Shown here: one piece after another, positions 26,558-36,142 of the stretch
Position numbering within the stretch: position 1 is the first letter of the stretch
Layout: the number at the start of each line of letters is the position of its first letter
DNA from: Desulforhopalus sp.
GTDB taxonomy: Bacteria; Desulfobacterota; Desulfobulbia; Desulfobulbales; Desulfocapsaceae
NCBI GenBank assembly: GCA_030247675.1
Contig: JAOTRX010000002.1
Coordinates: 868,001-932,000 of the forward strand
Length of the DNA stretch: 64,000 nt
Reading direction: 5' to 3'
Notes under the pieces: generated by a model
Database searches by the model: none
What the model was told of the DNA's origin: nothing
What the model saw: the letters and a program-made list of their open reading frames with translations, nothing else
Position numbers and translations under genes: made by a program

Positions 26558-28456
26558 TCATAGGGAATCATCTTTGAAAAAACCGATGCTGGCTGATGAT
26601 AAAACCACCAGCACCGAGCCGATGTTATGGATCACCGCCCCGACGATAGGGCTGATCAATCCGCTCGCCCCGGCCAGAACCGAGATCAGATTGAAGATGA
26701 GGCCGAAGGCAATATTCAGTTTGATGATCAGCAGCATCCTGCGGCCGAGGGCAATCAAAAACGGCAGCTTGGCGATGTCGTCGCCCATCAAAGCAATATC
26801 GGCGGTCTCCAGGGCTACCTCGGTGCCCTTGCCGCCCATGGCGATGCCGGTATCGGCGACGGCGAGGGCCGGGGCGTCGTTGATGCCGTCGCCGACAAAG
26901 ATGACCTTGGAAGAGTTCTTCTGTATCTCTTCAATGACCCGCATCTTGTCGCCTGGTTTGAGGCCGGACCATAACTGCGAGATGCCGAGTTTGCTGCCAA
27001 CCAGTTGCACTGATTTCTCGTGGTCTCCGGAGAGAATGCCAATTTCCCTGATTCCCAGCCTGCGGAGACCTTCCATGGTACTGCCGGCGCTGGTACGCAA
27101 CTGGTCGGAGACACTGAGAAAGCCGAGGGCCTGTTTGTCCCGGTAGACCATCAGCGGCGTGGCCCCCTGCTCCTTGATTGCCTGCAGCCGGGACCTGAGG
27201 GCAAGGGGAACGGCGCCCATGCCGCCGTTCAGATAGACGCTGCCAACTTCAATGAGATTACCGGCAACACTGCCCCGTACCCCAAGGCCGATTTCGGCAA
27301 CCAGATCGTGGGCCGCCTCGACGGAAACCTTGGCATACAGTGCCGCCTTGATGACTGCCCGGGCGAGCGGGTGCGTCGAGTTGCATTCGACGCCGGCCGC
27401 CTGCTGGAGAAGATCTTCCTCGGTCACACCCTCGGCCGGGATGACTTCATCAACCCGGGGGGTGCCTTGGGTGAGGGTGCCGGTCTTATCAAAAAGAATG
27501 GTGTCCGCCAGGGCGGCGCTTTCAAGGTGCTGCCCGCCCTTGACGAGGATTCCGGCCCGGGCGGCGCGGCCGATGGCGGCGACGGTGGCGGTTGGCACGG
27601 CCAGGATGAGGGCGCAGGGGCAACCGACGATAAGGACAGCCACGGCGCGGCTGAACTCTCCCGAGAGCAGCCAGGCAAGAAGGGCGCATCCCAAGATCAA
27701 GGGTGTGAAATATTTGGCAAAACGGTCAATAAAGGCGATGGTTTTCGGTTTATGCGCTTCCGCCTCCGAGACCAGCTTGATGACTTGGCCCAGGGTGGTG
27801 TTCGCACCTACTCGCTCGGCCCTCATCCGCAACACACCATTATTATTGAAGGTCCCGGCGTACACCGGGGCACCGACAGTTTTCTCCGCCGGCATGGCCT
27901 CGCCGGTGATCGCTGATTCATCGAGGGAGGAGGTCCCTTCGGTGATGAGCCCATCGACCGGGACCTGATCTCCCGGTTTAATGATGAGGATGTCGCCGAC
28001 CCGCACATCTTCAACGAGGACCGTTTGCGTTGTTCCATCGTTTTGGCAGACGGTGGCGTGTTTCGGAGTGATCTTGATCAAGGCCTGAATGGATTTGCGC
28101 GCCGATTCGGCGGTGGCCTCCTCAATGAGGGCGCCGAGCACCATGATCGAACTGACGACAGCGGCGGTGAGAAATTCGCCGTTCAGGAGGCAGGCGATAA
28201 TGGCCAGAGCCAGCAACTCATCGACATTTACCCTCTTTTCGAGAATGCCCTGTACCGCCCCGACAATAACCGGCAGCCCGTTGATGGCAACCGAGGCCAG
28301 AATCAGCGCCAGGCTGATGCTCCCTTGCCCCGGGAAGGTCAACTTGCCAATCACAAACCCGGCAAGGGCCAAGGATGCGCCAAAGCCGACCTTAAGAAAA
28401 TCGCGGCTCTGTAAAAGTTCCTCGTACACGCCTAGTTTGGTAAAACGACCGATCAT
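26558..28456 (-). CDS. heavy-metal-translocating P1B-type ATPase
   Basis: A 632-residue inner-membrane efflux pump without an N-terminal metal-binding domain. It has the transmembrane CPC motif in VGCPCALILA (about residue 281), the phosphorylated aspartate in DKTGTLTQG (about 324), LDESAITGEAMP, GDGINDAPALAVAD and an HP locus in STHPLARA. The last membrane segments carry HNIGSVLVVLSSAS, which differs from the classical copper (NxxY/MxxSS) and zinc signatures, so the metal is uncertain. ATG 28456 follows CAGGAGAATTG. It is second in an operon with a CsoR-type repressor, 67 bp after it, and should be induced by the metal that releases that repressor. Confidence 0.93.
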   Translation of the reverse strand: MIGRFTKLGVYEELLQSRDFLKVGFGASLALAGFVIGKLTFPGQGSISLALILASVAINGLPVIVGAVQGILEKRVNVDELLALAIIACLLNGEFLTAAVVSSIMVLGALIEEATAESARKSIQALIKITPKHATVCQNDGTTQTVLVEDVRVGDILIIKPGDQVPVDGLITEGTSSLDESAITGEAMPAEKTVGAPVYAGTFNNNGVLRMRAERVGANTTLGQVIKLVSEAEAHKPKTIAFIDRFAKYFTPLILGCALLAWLLSGEFSRAVAVLIVGCPCALILAVPTATVAAIGRAARAGILVKGGQHLESAALADTILFDKTGTLTQGTPRVDEVIPAEGVTEEDLLQQAAGVECNSTHPLARAVIKAALYAKVSVEAAHDLVAEIGLGVRGSVAGNLIEVGSVYLNGGMGAVPLALRSRLQAIKEQGATPLMVYRDKQALGFLSVSDQLRTSAGSTMEGLRRLGIREIGILSGDHEKSVQLVGSKLGISQLWSGLKPGDKMRVIEEIQKNSSKVIFVGDGINDAPALAVADTGIAMGGKGTEVALETADIALMGDDIAKLPFLIALGRRMLLIIKLNIAFGLIFNLISVLAGASGLISPIVGAVIHNIGSVLVVLSSASIGFFKDDSL

Positions 28457-28523
28457 GTTACAATTCTCCTGTTCGTAAAAAATGCACTTCCGTAGCCGCC
28501 TGCACTGCAACAGCTGCCGGCGA

Positions 28524-28796
28524 TCAGCGGATCTTTTCCAGGTGTTCCATGAGCTGATCGATGAGTTTCTCGTCGTGATCGACCAGGGATTTGGCGATGC
28601 AACCGCGCAGATGGTCGCCGATTACCTGGGTCCAGACACCGCGCAGGGCGCCGGTTGCCGAGTTGATTTGCCGCAACACCTCGATACAGTCCTTGTCCTG
28701 TTCCACCATGGTACACAGGTTGCGCACCTGGCCCTCAATCCTTCGCAATCTTTTTACCACCCGCATCTTGTCTTGGTCGGTTCCACAGAGACTCAT
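28524..28796 (-). CDS. csoR: CsoR/FrmR/RcnR family metal-sensing repressor
   Basis: A 90-residue all-helical DNA-binding protein. The Cu(I) ligand set of CsoR is conserved: C37, H62 and C66 (KDCIEVL, GDHLRGC). The segment RLRRIEGQVRNL near residue 20 is the family's basic helix. The gene precedes the P-type ATPase in the same operon, and a palindrome typical for this family lies 38 bp upstream. It probably represses its own operon until metal binds. Copper is the best guess from the C-H-C set, though the ATPase does not show the usual copper signature. Confidence 0.9.
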   Translation of the reverse strand: MSLCGTDQDKMRVVKRLRRIEGQVRNLCTMVEQDKDCIEVLRQINSATGALRGVWTQVIGDHLRGCIAKSLVDHDEKLIDQLMEHLEKIR

Positions 28797-28834
28797 TTGA
28801 CTTCTCCTCTCAATAATTCTCGGTTGAATAGACG

Positions 28835-28851
28835 ATAGGGGTATACCCTAT
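28835..28851. promoter_or_regulatory. putative CsoR operator
   Basis: ATAGGG-GTATA-CCCTAT: perfect 6+6 inverted repeat of the G-tract/TATA/C-tract type bound by CsoR-family repressors, located upstream of csoR. The rest of the gap to 29002 shows no gene. Confidence 0.7.
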
Positions 28852-29002
28852 GTTTGCGTGTGCTGTTTTAAACCTGCTCTCGGCAAAAGGCAAGCGGAAA
28901 AATGCCTTTACATAGTCGGCAGGCTGTCCTCCGCGTTGCCTGGGGAGCCTGTCGCCTGCTCTTTCTGGTGAGTGCTTTGCCGTGAAGTGGCCGTGCGGAT
29001 CG

Positions 29003-29320
29003 TTACAGCTTCTTGACGCACAAGGCATGGGTTGCCCGGCTGATTGGGATGAAGTTATTGATGATGAGTGAGTCAAATTTGTTGGCGTTTTTAATGGTGT
29101 TTTCGGTGTCGATGATATCGAAATCACCTTCTTTCACCGCCACGCAGATGCGTCCGGCGCCGCGCTCCTTTTCTTTGATCTTGACCCATTCGTAGGAAAC
29201 AAACCAATACTGGTCCTTGGGTGTCGGCCGGTTTGCATAAACGACAAAGGCCATCGCCAGAACCAGGATAATGATGGTGTTGATCATCGGCCAATTAACC
29301 GGGGTATTTTTTCGAATCAT
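29003..29320 (-). CDS. hypothetical protein with one membrane anchor
   Basis: The 105-residue product has a single N-terminal membrane span (MINTIIILVLAMAFVVYA) and a C-terminal soluble domain with YWFVSYEWVKIKEKERGAGR. ATG 29320 is strongly supported by AAGGAGG; the longer in-frame start is not. The domain (ICVAVKEGDFDIIDTENTIK) is probably outside the cytoplasm. No family recognised. Confidence 0.7.
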   Translation of the reverse strand: MIRKNTPVNWPMINTIIILVLAMAFVVYANRPTPKDQYWFVSYEWVKIKEKERGAGRICVAVKEGDFDIIDTENTIKNANKFDSLIINNFIPISRATHALCVKKL

Positions 29321-29401
29321 CGCAAGCCTCCTTCGATTTTTTCGTATATCTCGCCCCACGGCAAGGGGCTGGCATTTTCTGCGGCCGCCGCTCCCAGGTG
29401 C

Positions 29402-29575
29402 CTAAGCAAGCCCGACGATCTTTTCCAGGCGGGCAATCTCGGCCGTGATCCGTTGCCTTTCCTCTTCACTGAGACCCGGCTGCAGGAGTTGTTGGTGCAG
29501 ACCGAGAAGTATCATTTCCGCCCGGTATTCGTTGCAGGTATAGGGGCTGGATACCTGCTTGCTGCCGTTGTCCAT
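29402..29575 (-). CDS. 57-residue conserved-looking small protein
   Basis: A short frame that begins MDNGSKQVSSPYTCNEYRAE and ends with a charged helix, EEERQRITAEIARLEKIVGL. The pattern YTCxEYRxEM(I)LL followed by SEEER and EIxRLEK recurs in small proteins of delta-proteobacteria, as far as I recall, which supports a real gene. It is on the same strand as the LysE-type exporter, 20 bp after it, so it is probably co-transcribed. Function unknown. Confidence 0.6.
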   Translation of the reverse strand: MDNGSKQVSSPYTCNEYRAEMILLGLHQQLLQPGLSEEERQRITAEIARLEKIVGLA

Positions 29576-29595
29576 AATTATTCCGGGCGAAAGGT

Positions 29596-30243
29596 TTAGG
29601 CGAGATGGATAGCCTTATCGATGCCGCCGTAGAGAAACCAGCAGGAGAAGACGAGCAGGAAGACGGCGCAGCCACCGATCAATTTGCGGTAGGAGCTGTC
29701 GCTGAAAAAACGCTTGCCCTTGGCGATCCCAAACGAGATGATGCAGTACCAGGTCAGATCGGCGAGGATATGGCCGCAGAAAAAAGCCGCGACGCCGATC
29801 AGTCCGAATTTCATCGAATGCATGATGTAGCCAATGCCGATGGATGCCCACCAGATCAGCCAGTAGGGGTTGGCGGCACTGAGGACGATGCCGGTGACCA
29901 CGAGATTTCTTGAGCCCCGGCCATTGTCTGCTTGGCCTTCCAGGCTCAGCTGGGGAAGGGAGCGGAGCATGGCCGTCCCCATCCACAGCAGGAATGCGCC
30001 GCCGGTCAAGGAAATGAGGATAAAGACGTCGTCACGGGCAAGGATCGGCGCCAGACCGGACAGCAGGGCGGCGACCATGGCCAGTTCAAGCAGGCCGTGG
30101 CCGAAGATCATCATCGGGCCGACGTGGGCCCCCCGCCTGGAGCTCTCGCTGATGGTAACGGTGAGCAGCGGGCCGGGCATGAGGGCGCCGGAGAGGGCAA
30201 GGACAAACGAGGTGGAGAAGATAGTCAGCAGGGCAATTTCCAT
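29596..30243 (-). CDS. LysE/RhtB family exporter
   Basis: A 215-residue inner-membrane protein with about six hydrophobic segments. The family signature is at the N-terminus: SGALMPGPLLTVTISESSRRG, with the conserved PGP, and later GGAFLLWMGTAMLRS and SAANPYWLIWW. ATG 30243 fits the known N-terminus; an upstream start at 30333 adds a non-hydrophobic stretch and is rejected. Members export amino acids or related small metabolites; the substrate cannot be read here. Ribosome site weak. Confidence 0.9.
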   Translation of the reverse strand: MEIALLTIFSTSFVLALSGALMPGPLLTVTISESSRRGAHVGPMMIFGHGLLELAMVAALLSGLAPILARDDVFILISLTGGAFLLWMGTAMLRSLPQLSLEGQADNGRGSRNLVVTGIVLSAANPYWLIWWASIGIGYIMHSMKFGLIGVAAFFCGHILADLTWYCIISFGIAKGKRFFSDSSYRKLIGGCAVFLLVFSCWFLYGGIDKAIHLA

Positions 30244-30497
30244 GAGGTATACCAGGCAAGAAAAGATTGATGGCGGAGTATACCGGCAATCCCCGGTTTC
30301 GACAATGGGCGGTTCAATTTTGCGGTACGGCAATCAGGCGTTCATATCAGGCACTTGATTTACATGGGCAAGAGGTATCTACTTCCCTTGGCATTGGGAG
30401 TTGTGGATCGGTGCGTGCGACCGGCGAGGGGTTGTGATGGAAAAGCGAAGGGGAAATGCCTGAAAAACACAGAGTGAATACACGACCAACCGCTATT

Positions 30498-30554
30498 TAT
30501 ACCACAAGGGCATAAGCTTCGTTTAAGCAAACAAGCTGGTCAATTCAGCTTTAT
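30498..30554 (+). repeat. dispersed intergenic repeat, copy 3
   Basis: TATACCACAAGGGCATAAGC, TTCGTTTAAGCAAACAAGCT, GGTCAATTCAGCTTTAT. It lies 265 bp upstream of the hybrid kinase gene, same strand, in the 575-bp gap 30244-30818. No gene is seen in the rest of that gap. Confidence 0.8.
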
Positions 30555-30818
30555 ACGCCCTAAGAAAGACACACACTGCAAGGGAATATCGCCTGGCTTT
30601 ACTCAGCAGCCGGCGAATTAGGACCACCACAGAAAACGGTGTTTTATCATCAACCTCTCACCTGTTTGCTAATATACGGAATTTTCATATATACTTTAAT
30701 GTGACGCAAAATTTTTTAACACGGAGACTGCACCCTTGCCGGCCGAGAGGGATACGGACGGCTGGCAATGCCATTTTCCACTGCTTCCCACGGTGAAGAC
30801 TAATATGATGAGAAAGCA

Positions 30819-33680
30819 ATGAAGAAATTTACTCTCCCCCTTCTGCTCCTCAGTTCACTCCTCGTCTTTTCGGCTTTTTGGATGCTCAATATCAAGGCTG
30901 AATTCGACAGAGTTGAGACGGAATATGCCGTGCAGATACAGTCGACGGCTGCCCATCTGGTCGAAATTGCTGATGCGGTTTTCGAACAATACAAAAATAT
31001 CTTTCTCACTCTGGCCAGAACCAAGGTAGTCAAGGAACAAGATAACGTAAACACGACCGAACTTTTTCAAGAACTGAGAAAGGCCTTTCCGGAAATTGCC
31101 AATTTTGCCGCCGTCGATGCCTCAGGCAGCTTTTTTGCCTCGGCCATGCCCATCGACAGGAACAAGCCGCCATCGGCCAAGGATCTCTATTTTTTCAAGA
31201 ATCTTGCCGCGGGCCAAGATTTTTCAGTTATGGAGCCACACCTTGGTCCCGTTTCCGCCCAGCATGTTACTGGAATCGTAGTGGCCTTGACCGATTCCCA
31301 ACGGCAATTCAACGGTTTGGTTGGCGCCACTTTTCCCGTAGAGGTGTTCACCGCAAGATGGGAAGAGCTGTTGGCAAAACAGCCCGTTGCATCGGCTATG
31401 GTGACCGATGGCAACGGCAAGCCTTTTTTTGCCCGTGGGCCATTTTTCCCTGAAGGAATGGGCACCGTCGAACAAGCTGGGTACAACGACCTGAAGAATC
31501 TCCAGCGTGATCTCCAAGAGGGCAATGGTCTGAAGTATGCGCATTATTCCCGGCAATCGTCTCTCTCCGGTTGGACCATGCACATCGTCTCTCCGCCGGG
31601 GATCCAATTTGCTACCTACCTCGCCGGCCACCTGGAAATAATCGCCCTCGGCACCCTGCTTCTTCTGATGCTGGCCTGGACTGCCTTGCTTATCGCAAAG
31701 AATGCAAAAGACGCAAGATTATTAGGGAAAAGCGAGGAGCTGCTGCGCTCGGTTCTGGACAATTCCCGCGACGGCATAAACATGCTCGATCTTCGCACCG
31801 GCCGGTACCTGTTCATCAACGAAGCACAGGTGGTGCTGACGGGATTCACCGCGGACGAGATCAATGGCATTACCGCCGAGGAGACCTACGACCGCGTTCA
31901 TCCAGATGACCGGTATATCTTTGTCGATCAGCAGCGGCAGGTCATCGAGGGTGTAAACAGTGAAAAACCTGTTGAGTACCGGTGGAAAGTCAAGAGCGGT
32001 GAGTACCGTTGGTTCAGCGACCGGCGTAGTCTGGTGCGGGACAAGGATGGCAAGCCCGTCGCGCTGGTTGGCATCAGCCGCGACATCACCGAGCGCAAGC
32101 AGGCTGAGGAGAGAATTCGGAAAAGCGAAGCCCGTCTGCGGGAAAGCGAGCACCATTTCCGTACCCTGGCCAATAGCGATCTGGCGCTGATCTGGACCGC
32201 TGGACCGGATAAACTGTGCAATTATTTCAACGAGCCCTGGCTGCGCTACACCGGCCGCACCCTGGAGCAGGAACTCGGCAACGGCTGGGCGGAGGGCGTT
32301 CATCCGGAAGATTTTGACCGCTGCCTGAACATCTACACCAGCCATTTCGACCGTCGTGAAGCCTTCTCAATGGAATATCGGCTGCGCAAGGCGAACGGTG
32401 AGTACGGCTGGATTCTCGATCTGGGTAACCCGCGCCATGACAGCGAGGGCAATTTTACCGGTTATATCGGTTATTGCTATGACATCTCCGACCGCATCCG
32501 CGCCGAAGAAGAGAAGAAGATTCTCAACGCCCAACTGCAGCAGGCCCAGAAGCTGGAGGCCATCGGCACCCTGGCCGGAGGCATTGCCCACGACTTCAAC
32601 AATATTCTCGGGGCAATAGTCGGCTACTCGGAAATCATCCACGATGACTTGCCTGCCGGTTCACCAAGTATCCATGATATCGATCAGGTAATAAAGGCCA
32701 GCCAGAGGGCCAAAGACCTGGTCAAACAGATACTGGCCTTCAGCCGCCAGGTTGAAGACCGGAAAATACCCATGCAGCCGGCGGCGATCGTCAAGGAAGC
32801 CATCACCCTGCTGCGCTCCTCGCTGCCGGCTACCATTACCATCAAACAGGATATTGATCCCGAGGCGGGAATGGTCCTGGCCGACCCAACCCAGATCCAC
32901 CAGATTGTCATGAATCTTTCCACCAATGCCTTCCACGCCATGGAAGTCAAGGGGGGTATTCTCACCATTTCCTTACGGAAAAAAATCCTTACCGGCAACG
33001 ATCTCGCCACCGAATCGGAGCTGCAGCCAGGGACCTTTGTGCAGCTGTCGATCAGGGATAGCGGAGAGGGCATTTCCCCGGGTATTCAGGAGAAGATCTT
33101 CGACCCCTTCTTTACCACCAAGGAGGTTGGCAAAGGCACCGGCCTGGGACTCTCCATGGTCTATAGCATCGTCAAAAGCTGCCATGGATCGATTGCCTGC
33201 GACAGCCGGCTGGGTGAAGGAACCGAGTTTCGTATCACTTTGCCTGCCCTGGAAGAGGATCTTGCCGTACAGGACAATGGATCGACGGACTTCATCCCAT
33301 CCGGCAAGGAACATATCCTCTTCATCGACGATGAAGAAATGCTGGTGGAATTGGGCAAGGCCATGCTCGAACGGCTCGGGTATCATGTGACGGCCAGAAG
33401 GACCAGCCTCGATGCCCTGACGACATTTCAGAACCAGCCGGACACCTTCGATCTGGTCATCACCGATCAGACCATGCCGGGCATGACCGGCTTTGATCTT
33501 GCCCGGCGTATTCTCCAGATACGCCCGCATATGCCGATTATTCTCTGTACCGGATACAGCAGCCTGATCACTGAAGACGTGGCCAAGGCCGCCGGAATCA
33601 AGGGGTTCGCCTTGAAGCCTCTGGCCAAGAAGGACATCGGCGAACTGATCAGAAAGGTCCTGGATGTGAAAAACTCTTGA
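30819..33680 (+). CDS. hybrid sensor histidine kinase (periplasmic sensor, two PAS, kinase, receiver)
   Basis: 953 residues in order: TM1 (about 5-24), a periplasmic dCache-like sensor (25-268), TM2 (270-293), PAS 1 (305-425), PAS 2 (440-560), a histidine kinase with the phospho-acceptor in GGIAHDFNNILGA (near 590), an ATPase domain with DSGEGISPG and GKGTGLGLSMVYS, and a C-terminal receiver (825-945) with FIDDEEML, the phospho-acceptor in LVITDQTMPGMTG and the KPL lysine region. It reads a small external or periplasmic ligand and phosphorylates an unidentified partner. The kinase-receiver half closely parallels that of the kinase at 36.6-40.4 kb. No partner regulator is adjacent. Confidence 0.93.
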   Translation: MKKFTLPLLLLSSLLVFSAFWMLNIKAEFDRVETEYAVQIQSTAAHLVEIADAVFEQYKNIFLTLARTKVVKEQDNVNTTELFQELRKAFPEIANFAAVDASGSFFASAMPIDRNKPPSAKDLYFFKNLAAGQDFSVMEPHLGPVSAQHVTGIVVALTDSQRQFNGLVGATFPVEVFTARWEELLAKQPVASAMVTDGNGKPFFARGPFFPEGMGTVEQAGYNDLKNLQRDLQEGNGLKYAHYSRQSSLSGWTMHIVSPPGIQFATYLAGHLEIIALGTLLLLMLAWTALLIAKNAKDARLLGKSEELLRSVLDNSRDGINMLDLRTGRYLFINEAQVVLTGFTADEINGITAEETYDRVHPDDRYIFVDQQRQVIEGVNSEKPVEYRWKVKSGEYRWFSDRRSLVRDKDGKPVALVGISRDITERKQAEERIRKSEARLRESEHHFRTLANSDLALIWTAGPDKLCNYFNEPWLRYTGRTLEQELGNGWAEGVHPEDFDRCLNIYTSHFDRREAFSMEYRLRKANGEYGWILDLGNPRHDSEGNFTGYIGYCYDISDRIRAEEEKKILNAQLQQAQKLEAIGTLAGGIAHDFNNILGAIVGYSEIIHDDLPAGSPSIHDIDQVIKASQRAKDLVKQILAFSRQVEDRKIPMQPAAIVKEAITLLRSSLPATITIKQDIDPEAGMVLADPTQIHQIVMNLSTNAFHAMEVKGGILTISLRKKILTGNDLATESELQPGTFVQLSIRDSGEGISPGIQEKIFDPFFTTKEVGKGTGLGLSMVYSIVKSCHGSIACDSRLGEGTEFRITLPALEEDLAVQDNGSTDFIPSGKEHILFIDDEEMLVELGKAMLERLGYHVTARRTSLDALTTFQNQPDTFDLVITDQTMPGMTGFDLARRILQIRPHMPIILCTGYSSLITEDVAKAAGIKGFALKPLAKKDIGELIRKVLDVKNS

Positions 33681-33814
33681 TTGGCCTTGTCGCCTGATGA
33701 AGATCCTTATGATATATTTGTTTCAAACTCAGGTGTCTCTTCATGTTCAGTTGCGCCGCCATGATCATCACCCACAACGGCGTCCTCGGTTACAGCAGTC
33801 ATTTTGAGCACGAT

Positions 33815-34597
33815 ATGAAAGCAAGCAGAAGTATGCATACGGCGGGACTACTTTTTCTCTGCGTGGTCTTGCCCTCCTGCGCCAGGGATACCGCGCAGGG
33901 TCCGGTAAAAGAATACCCGGTGGCAAAGGAATTTTCCTTTGCGGTACCCTTTGAAGACGCCTGGAAGGGTACTATCCGGGCCGCCTCGGAAGAGGAACGG
34001 ATAATCACCCTGGAAAGGGAGGCCGGTGTCATCGTCACCGAATATCGGCCGGTAAACCATCGTGTCCAGCCCCTGGTTGCAGGGTCGTTGTTTGGCGGTG
34101 TCTATAAAAACGGCTATACCATCACCCTGCGGGAGATCGGGCCAAAAGAGACCCTGGTCGGCATCCAGGCGAAAATGTTTTTGGAGCAGGTAACCGGCCA
34201 TAGCTCCGAGCAGACGGATGATTCCCTTACCAGCTATATGCGCCAGGAACTCTTCCGGAAGATCTGCCTCAATCTTCTCCCGGACAAAAGGAAATGCCCG
34301 GAACTCTTCCCCGATTACCATATGCTGTCGGTGTCCTGCCCGGCCGGGCCGGCACCTGAGGCGGAGGGAGGGGCGGTGGCTCGGCCGGCATCCCTGCCGG
34401 AAAGCGCTGCCACAGCGAAAAGGGCCTCGATCAAACAGGTGCAGCAGGCCCTCGTCAAGGCTGGTTACACCCCTGGAGCGGTGGATGGACGTCTGGGGCC
34501 AAAAACCCGGGCCGCCATTGCCAGCCTGCAGGTGGAAAAAGGCCGGGAGGGGACGGGGGAACTGGACTGGCCGACGATGCAGCTCCTCGGTTTTTAG
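33815..34597 (+). CDS. lipoprotein with C-terminal peptidoglycan-binding domain
   Basis: The preferred start, ATG 33815, gives 260 residues with a signal peptide and lipobox VVLPSCA, so the protein is lipid-anchored. The central domain (FSFAVPFEDAWKGTIRAASE...) resembles the BamC-like/lipoprotein fold in which an AWxA segment begins the domain; that is only a resemblance. The C-terminal 60 residues (IKQVQQALVKAGYTPGAVDG, RLGPKTRAAI) are a PG_binding_1 domain. It probably links the outer membrane to the cell wall. It follows the kinase gene by 134 bp; a shared transcript is possible but not shown. Confidence 0.8.
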   Translation: MKASRSMHTAGLLFLCVVLPSCARDTAQGPVKEYPVAKEFSFAVPFEDAWKGTIRAASEEERIITLEREAGVIVTEYRPVNHRVQPLVAGSLFGGVYKNGYTITLREIGPKETLVGIQAKMFLEQVTGHSSEQTDDSLTSYMRQELFRKICLNLLPDKRKCPELFPDYHMLSVSCPAGPAPEAEGGAVARPASLPESAATAKRASIKQVQQALVKAGYTPGAVDGRLGPKTRAAIASLQVEKGREGTGELDWPTMQLLGF

Positions 34598-34609
34598 GGA
34601 GGCGCCTTT

Positions 34610-36142
34610 TCACCGGTGCTTGTGGCGTTTGTCGAGGTAATCGACTCCTTCCTTCTCCAGATCTTCCAGCTTGGCCTCGACCATATTGCACAGGGTCTTC
34701 AACACCTTGATGCGGGCGAAGTTCTTGTCGTTGGCCTCAACCAGCGTCCACGGAGCGAGCATGGTGCTGGTCCGGTCGACCATGTCACAGACCGCCTGTT
34801 CGTACTGCGGCCATTTCTCCCGGTTGCGCCAGTCCTCTTCAGTGATCTTGAAACGCTTGAAGCCGGTTTTCTGCCGGTCTTCGAAGCGGCGCAGCTGTTC
34901 GTCCTTGGTAATCGCCAGCCAGAATTTCACCACCAGCAGATGGTGGCGGACCATCTGCGCCTCGAAATCGTTGATCTCGCTGTAGGCCCGCATCCAGTCG
35001 GCCTCGGCGCAGAAGCCCTCGATACGTTCCACCAGCACCCGGCCGTACCAGGAGCGGTCAAAGATGGCGACCCGACCTTTGCGCGGCAGCTGCCGCCAGA
35101 ACCGCCACAGATAGGCCTGGGCTCGTTCCTCCTCGGTGGGGGCGGCTATCGGGACAACCTGGTAATAGCGGGCGTCCAGGGCGCCGGTAATGCGGCGGAT
35201 ACTGCCACCCTTGCCGGCGGCATCATTACCCTCGAAGACCACAATCACCGACATGTATTTAAACTTGGGATGGCGGGTCAGGGCATTCAGCCGACCCTGG
35301 TACTTTTCCAGTTTGATCTTGAAGGTGTCCTTGTCGAGGGCCTGCCCCATGTCGAGGGTTTTGAGGAGATGCAGGTTGTCGATGGACGGCAAGAGGGGCG
35401 GTGCCAGGACCTTCGGCGGGGCCTGCTGTTCCTGCTCCAGCCGATCCTCTATTGCCTTGAGAATGACCTTGCCGACGGTCAGACTACGGTAATTGGCATC
35501 CGCGCCTTCGACGATCAGCCAGGGGGCCTCGGCGGTGCTGGTGCGGCGGATGACGCTTTCATGGACTCGCTGGAATTTGTCATAGTCCTTGAAATGCTGC
35601 CAGTCACGGTCGGTTACGCGCCAGCGGGTCAGCGGGTTCTTTTCCAGGGACTTGAGGCGTTTTTGCTGTTTGTCTTTAGCAAGATGCAGCCAGAACTTGA
35701 TGACTAGCGCGCCTTCATCGACCAGCATCTTCTCCAGTCGCTTGGCCCGCTCCATGCTCTGGTCGAGGTCGGCATCCTTGGTGACACCGTTTACCCGGTT
35801 GAGGATCGGCCAGGTATACCAGGAGCCGAGGAAGACGCCGATCTTGCCTTTCGGCGGCAGCGACCGCCAGAAGCGCCACATCATCGGCCGGTCAAGCTCC
35901 TCGTCGGAGGGTTCGCCCATGCCATGGGCCTGAATATGGCGCGGGTCCATCCAGCTGTTGAGGAGATTGACGGTGTCGCCGCGTCCCGCGCCGTCCAGGC
36001 CACCGATAAGGACAATCACTGGGAATCCGGCGGACTCCGCCAGTTCGATCTGGGCATTGAGCAGGGCCTCGCGGAGGAGTGGGACCTCCTTTTCATACAC
36101 GGACTTTTTAATCTTGTGACCCAATTCGGCGGATTCAAACAT
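34610..36142 (-). CDS. polyphosphate:AMP phosphotransferase (class II PPK2)
   Basis: A 510-residue protein with two tandem PPK2 domains. The first has GGLDGAGRGD (about residue 47) and the second EGNDAAGKGGSIRRI (about 305) as Walker A motifs; the second also has FDRSWYGRVLVERIEGFC and the lid region, so it is the catalytic copy. Two-domain PPK2 enzymes make ADP from AMP with polyphosphate as phosphate donor. ATG 36142 follows CAGGAGAG; a longer start at 36325 is rejected. The gene converges with the lipoprotein gene with 12 bp between them. Confidence 0.93.
   Translation of the reverse strand: MFESAELGHKIKKSVYEKEVPLLREALLNAQIELAESAGFPVIVLIGGLDGAGRGDTVNLLNSWMDPRHIQAHGMGEPSDEELDRPMMWRFWRSLPPKGKIGVFLGSWYTWPILNRVNGVTKDADLDQSMERAKRLEKMLVDEGALVIKFWLHLAKDKQQKRLKSLEKNPLTRWRVTDRDWQHFKDYDKFQRVHESVIRRTSTAEAPWLIVEGADANYRSLTVGKVILKAIEDRLEQEQQAPPKVLAPPLLPSIDNLHLLKTLDMGQALDKDTFKIKLEKYQGRLNALTRHPKFKYMSVIVVFEGNDAAGKGGSIRRITGALDARYYQVVPIAAPTEEERAQAYLWRFWRQLPRKGRVAIFDRSWYGRVLVERIEGFCAEADWMRAYSEINDFEAQMVRHHLLVVKFWLAITKDEQLRRFEDRQKTGFKRFKITEEDWRNREKWPQYEQAVCDMVDRTSTMLAPWTLVEANDKNFARIKVLKTLCNMVEAKLEDLEKEGVDYLDKRHKHR

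Noticed and set aside
30498..30554. Dispersed repeat as a cyclic di-GMP or other known riboswitch
   Set aside because: The conserved cores of the classes I know (such as GEMM) are absent, and copies lie in both orientations relative to genes.
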